Origin: Anadara kagoshimensis
Lineage: Eukaryota; Mollusca; Bivalvia; Arcoida; Arcidae
NCBI GenBank assembly: GCA_021292105.1
Contig: CM037870.1
Location: 23,886,424 to 23,950,423, forward strand
Direction of reading: 5' to 3'
Length of the DNA stretch: 64,000 nucleotides
Of the stretch, positions 61,401 to 64,000 are shown piece after piece (the first letter of the stretch is position 1; each line of letters opens with the position of its first letter). Position numbers and translations under genes: made by a program. The notes beneath the pieces are model-generated. The model did no database searches. It had not been told where the DNA came from and saw only the letters and a list, made by a program, of their open reading frames with translations.

Positions 61401-62653
61401 GTTGAAACTAATGATGGGAAGAGACAAAAAAAATATGATGTATTTTATATAGGGAGGCTAAAACATGTTTCATTTGTAAAAGTTGAAAACATTTCCATAT
61501 TTGATTATAATAGAAAGCAAGATATAAAACCAGACAACTTTAGCAGTTAGAAGAGTAAGAATCCAGTAAGTCTAGTTCAGTCTTTGCCTTCACCTTTAGA
61601 TGAGTATATTTGGTCTTTGACAATACTGTGGTACTGATTCCTTCAAGATGTAACTTAACACAAAAAACTAGCAATAAAACTGCATATAAATATAACCAAA
61701 TTGTGATCTCATTTCTTTCTTTTTCCCAATCAAGTGCCTCAGTCAGTCAAGATTATTTCACTAATATCAAGTTATTTTCTGAAATGGTGGAAAAAAAACC
61801 TATTCTCTATTTAGAGACACTGCAGTATTTCCTTCAAAGATAGTTTTGAATGTGTGTTTGTGTACACAGACACAATCACATTATTATCTTGTTATAATTC
61901 CCCTCGATAACTTTGCCATTTCACTTATTGCAACACTATTTTCAAGTTCAAAATTCAATTTTTTTTTTTTTTTTTTTTTTCCTTTACAAGCCTCCCTTTA
62001 TTTATTGCAAAACCCCTTTTATAATGCCAAAACTTTACTAAACATATGATGGCAATGAAACAAGGTTTTATAAATGTCATTTATACTACATGTTAAGTGT
62101 CAGACTTGTAAAATCCAGCCACAGTATTGTTCTATGAAGTTACATTACCCATTGTTATACTCATCATCTTCATTTACAAATACCTCAATATGTATAGTAC
62201 ATCTTAAAACACAAAACATTGCTTATATTTCCTAAACACACATCTTTTATGTTTTAGGCTCATAAAAGTAAAAAAAAAAAAAATACAAAGTAAAAATGAA
62301 AGTACTGTACACAGGTCAACTTATAGAACTCCATATTGATAATTAACATCTAATAAAAACAAAAACAAAAACAAAAATACATATTATCAAAAAAAAAAAT
62401 AATAATAAATAAAATAAAATAAAAAATTAAATTATAAAAATAAATTTAGGCGACAAAAATACAAGAATCTTGTAAACATTCAAGAAAGCAAAATAAATTT
62501 GTTTTATGTGTTTGGTTCTCTCCCGTAAATTTCCAACATGATTATCATTTCAAATATTTATCTGTTACTTACTAATTCTTTATTCACATATTTATCACTT
62601 ACTTTCTCCTTCTTAATTTGATGGACTCCTGTGAAGATGTACTTATGCTATCC
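43470..62653 (-). CDS. Unrecognised Ser-rich protein, 3' eleven exons (5' end outside window)
   Basis: I do not recognise this protein. Exons (minus strand, 5' to 3'): 62653-62603, 59457-59386, 56484-56396, 54795-54665, 51439-51301, 50316-50203, 49616-49420, 48614-48538, 47830-47615, 47276-47072, 43622-43470 (TGA at 43472-43470). All have AG/GT borders and consecutive phases agree, giving 1444 nt and about 480 C-terminal residues. The first exon here enters with two bases owed, so more lies beyond 64 kb. Visible features: a basic patch and likely kinase site LRRRNSVTK; a conserved-looking block DPRNPMVYQYYLKRFGKL; acidic stretches; Ser-rich low complexity; a charged helix-like part ALERKRLDRVRKEYSKGK; and a proline run EWEHPMPPPPAK. 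No signal peptide, membrane segment or enzyme motif is seen. It converges tail-to-tail with Rab paralogue 3. The last exon is the least certain because it is 3.4 kb away, though its phase and acceptor fit. Confidence 0.75.
45085..45590. repeat. Inverted repeat with splice-donor ends in the last intron of the Ser-rich gene
   Basis: Left arm (about 45085-45220) and right arm (about 45452-45590) are reverse complements with moderate divergence. Each arm ends outward in ACGACTCGGCTCATGTAAGT, a good donor, and starts inward with CCGCCATTT, a YY1-like motif. The right arm on the plus strand also has an ATG at 45536 with an open 41-nt segment (MEPKQKFSVTTRL) up to the donor at 45577. Confidence 0.75.
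46021..46125 (-). repeat. Hammerhead-bearing repeat copy with weak stem II
   Basis: Minus strand: the CTGATGA box (46088-46082) and GAAA (46068-46065) are kept, but stem II (GGGAATGTATTCG) and stem III (ACA-GC-CAT) have mismatches. It lies in the last intron of the Ser-rich gene. Confidence 0.6.
46490..46580. repeat. Short hairpin and poly-T tract
   Basis: GTTCACTTCCCAGTGAAC (46492-46509) is a 7-bp hairpin, followed closely by a run of about 24 T (46552-46575). Its role is unknown. Confidence 0.6.
47885..48110 (+). mobile_element. tRNA-derived SINE in an intron of the Ser-rich gene
   Basis: The head GGGCCTCTGTTGCCAAGTGG is followed by AATTGTCAGTTTGCTTGAC and a GGGTGTGAAACTCCACTACT tail. It begins about 55 bp upstream of the acceptor of exon 47830-47615 but on the opposite strand. 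Confidence 0.65.
49875..50105 (+). mobile_element. tRNA-derived SINE
   Basis: Head GAACTTGGTGGCCAAGTGC, body GAAAGTTTGTCAGTTTGCTT, then ACTGACCATCTCAATATAAG and GGGCATAAAACACTATTAC. This is the clearest example of the family's tail. It lies between exons 50316-50203 and 49616-49420. Confidence 0.7.
53289..53773. repeat. Inverted duplication with exon-like arms in an intron of the Ser-rich gene
   Basis: Arms 53289-53450 and 53611-53773 are reverse complements (about 85 percent by eye). Each, read outward, has an AG-bounded open segment of about 51-55 nt, then GTACAAGTAAGTGAAAA. The minus arm reads TYFMTIADAQTDFLLQQ, the plus arm IYSGQIVDEHTGFLLQL. The minus arm segment cannot join the next coding exon (51439) in phase, so it is left out of the main model. 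The spacer has ACCGGAAGTGATGTCC, an ETS/CRE-like pair. Confidence 0.75.
53800..54400. mobile_element. Dispersed bivalve-type element fragment
   Basis: It repeats GTTTTCAAGGTTTTTC, TGGTCAAGTTTGATG and CTTTTGTCAA blocks and ends TCACTTGAGC, then TCAGGTGAGC. It is the same kind of element end as at 1.65 kb. Non-coding. Confidence 0.55.
54480..54660. repeat. AAATAAA-rich low-complexity tract
   Basis: AATAAAATAAAA-type repeats lie directly beside the donor of exon 54795-54665. Similar tracts lie at about 55120-55205 and 62340-62450. Confidence 0.8.
55775..55930 (+). mobile_element. tRNA-derived SINE with duplicated segment
   Basis: A box ACTCAGTTGGTAGAGTGC and B box GGGTTTGAATCCTGG with an internal duplication of AAGTGCTTGCTTC between them, then CCAGGTCTGACCAAGACTT. 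The last part matches the fragment near 8.24 kb. Confidence 0.7.
56115..56345 (-). mobile_element. tRNA-derived SINE
   Basis: The minus strand has a degenerate head, GGGTTGAATCCTGCTATGG, CTCCTGACCACCTCAATATC and the tail CTTGACTGTGGCATAAAACA. It ends about 50 bp downstream of the donor of exon 56484-56396. Confidence 0.6.
58092..58214. repeat. Near-perfect palindrome, arms about 55 bp
   Basis: GGGTTTAATATGAAATTTAT in the left arm is mirrored exactly in the right arm, with a loop of about 12 bp. The outer parts (AATCTTAGACTCGTGAGG and CTCATCTAAGATCC) pair with a few changes. It may be a foldback MITE. Confidence 0.85.
58495..58720 (-). mobile_element. SINE copy, degenerate head
   Basis: The plus strand shows TTTTATGCCCCAGTGAAGAT, TTTTTCACTTATATAATGAC, GAGGAAACTGGAGTATC and GCATACAAACTGAAAAACTT, the inverted tail and body of the SINE family. 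Confidence 0.6.
59650..59790. repeat. Foldback palindrome, arms about 65 bp
   Basis: The centre ATTCTATCATATTATTATGATAGAAT-like core folds back with outer parts AATAACTTTCCATTTTATGT and its complement, with some mismatches. It is another likely foldback MITE in the intron between the first two visible exons of the Ser-rich gene. Confidence 0.75.
60030..60205. repeat. Dispersed repeat, copy 2 of 2
   Basis: Partner of the repeat at 14325-14500: CTCTATATAAGGGTCACCTG, ATCCCAATTGTTCTT and GTTTGACTGTATATGG. Confidence 0.65.
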
Positions 62654-64000
62654 CTAAAAGATAAAGAAGAATTTCTTATAATTGCATGTTTTGTTTTCAG
62701 AAGCAGCCACACAAGAAAGCAAGATAAAATATGTCATCATAAAAATAGCAGCAGAAATCTTTGTTCAGTAGTTGTGTGAAAAATATTGCATTCACAAATT
62801 GAGAACACTCAAACCTAAGGTATCACTAAACAGTTTCTGCCATTTTCCGACTCGAAAAACCGGTATACACATGTCAAATTCAAATAATTTCACTGTAATT
62901 GGAGAAAAGGTGCATATGTTTGGTTTTTTAAAGACCTAAGATGGTGAGATATCTGACGCATTTTAAAAAAATGTCAAAATGTGAAACAAAATGGCCGCCA
63001 AAGGCAAGGGGACGTAACTCTTCCATAACAAAAATTGTCCAAAAATACCCAAATTGTGCACTTTCACGCCAAAATACGGTGTATTTCCGGTTTAATTAGG
63101 GTGGAAAACATTATATCATTTAAAAGATCTTTGAAAGTGCTCTTTATTTATGCAATAAAATTAATAGCACGTTCTGCTCGTTTTCGAGATAAACTAATTT
63201 TAAAAAATGGTGCTAAAATCGTATTACGAAACGCTGTCAAGGGGCCGCAATATTGGCGGCCGAAATGTTCATGTAGTTTCGTATTTCTTCAACAATGATT
63301 TACGAATTTGATATTTTTACGAACATTTAGACCCACTCTTTTAATGTATATACTTTTTATTCATTTAAAATGCAAAACGCGAAAGCGGTAGGGTGATTTA
63401 TGTTGCCATGGCAATTTTTGCAGAGTAATTTCATGGTTAGACCGTGGACGAAAATACGAAACTGTTTCGTGAGACCTTAAATAAAATCAAAAATTTGTAA
63501 AAAAATTAAAAAAACGGTTAAATTAATCTCCTGAAAAATCTGAACAAAATGATATATCACACTGTAGGTTTTGACGCAAAATTCACCGTTTGCACGTGCG
63601 TTTTTTATCGGGTACCCCTTCTAATGGACTCAAAATCGGCCAAAAATAGCACCAAAACGGCTACAAAACACAACTTTTCAAATGGGTATCCTATAAACAA
63701 TAGACCTTCTTTCGATTAATATGCTATGCAAAGGTTTTCGTTAGGTTGAGTAGTAAAAATGATTTGTACTGCTTCAAGATGCCCCCGATTTTAAGTGGCC
63801 GATGGTCATCGGGGCCCCAATAGCAGCGGCGGAATTCAAGTAATGAATGGTAGATGTCTGTGTCAAATGTACAAAATAAAGGCACTTTACAATTATGATG
63901 GGGTTTATTCAAAACCGGTTTAATCCAGTTTATGCATAGAGTCCATAGTATTGAAACATGCAAAAAGAAGTACAAGAATAGCTTTAAACATGCGCGTAAC
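62654..64000. other. Upstream intron of the Ser-rich gene, no exon seen
   Basis: No phase-compatible upstream exon was found. From about 62.83 kb it is less AT-rich and contains GGGGCCGCAATATTGGCGGC (63241-63260), ACGAAACTGTTTCGT and CATCGGGGCCCCAATAGC. This suggests a dispersed element whose right end is outside the window. No convincing protein. Confidence 0.4.

Noticed and set aside
61230-61550. 106-codon plus-strand frame starting MMQFYNPVKILLF
   Set aside because: It begins in an inverted SINE tail and continues in AT-rich intron with no splice or family support. I could not exclude it completely.
63724-63975. Minus-strand frame as a possible first exon of the Ser-rich gene
   Set aside because: It lacks a donor joining 62653 in phase and overlaps sequence that looks like a dispersed element.

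Overview
The window is metazoan nuclear DNA and very probably from a bivalve mollusc. The genes are split by long AT-rich introns with GT-AG borders. The repeats are of kinds common in bivalves: blocks rich in TGACCTTGACCT, elements ending in GGTCAGGTGAGC, tRNA-derived SINEs, and a repeat end next to GACAGACAGGGTGATTCC. Species cannot be named from the sequence alone. Only four protein-coding loci can be supported. Most other open frames are chance or repeat frames.

Layout. 1-1670: 145-bp tandem array plus the end of a dispersed element. 3498-10197 (minus): a canonical Rab5 in five coding exons, with a noncoding first exon near 11.2-11.4 kb. 11.4-17.8 kb: head-to-head intergenic region with a cluster of TGATATCA palindromes, a hammerhead-ribozyme-like repeat and a 2-kb minisatellite. 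17795-21331 (plus): a diverged Rab5 paralogue whose second exon is followed by four tandem copies of its own 3' half. 21.4-35 kb: repeat-rich intergenic DNA with a 53-bp array, a 46-bp array, a family of elements with long inverted terminal arms, and several first-exon-like cassettes. 35052-41252 (plus): a third, more diverged Rab of the Rab5/Rab22 type in six exons. 43470-62653 (minus): the 3' eleven exons (about 480 residues) of an unrecognised serine-rich protein whose 5' end lies beyond the window.

The three Rab genes share the same core exon sizes (152, 123 and 94 nt) and phases, so they look like a local duplication series: one conserved early-endosome Rab and two faster-evolving copies. 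All keep the G1, G3, G4 and G5 GTP-binding motifs and a C-terminal cysteine pair for prenylation.

The most interesting signals are: (1) an array of splice-donor-bearing copies of a Rab exon, one of which would add 30 residues in frame; (2) three phase-matched alternative first exons for the third Rab gene, two lying between inverted arms of a local transposable-element family; (3) five related repeats carrying intact to decayed type I hammerhead ribozyme motifs on the minus strand; (4) two inverted duplications in introns of the fourth gene, each with promoter-like motifs inside and an identical splice donor on each arm. All positions were derived by reading the sequence by eye, and no search or alignment program was run.
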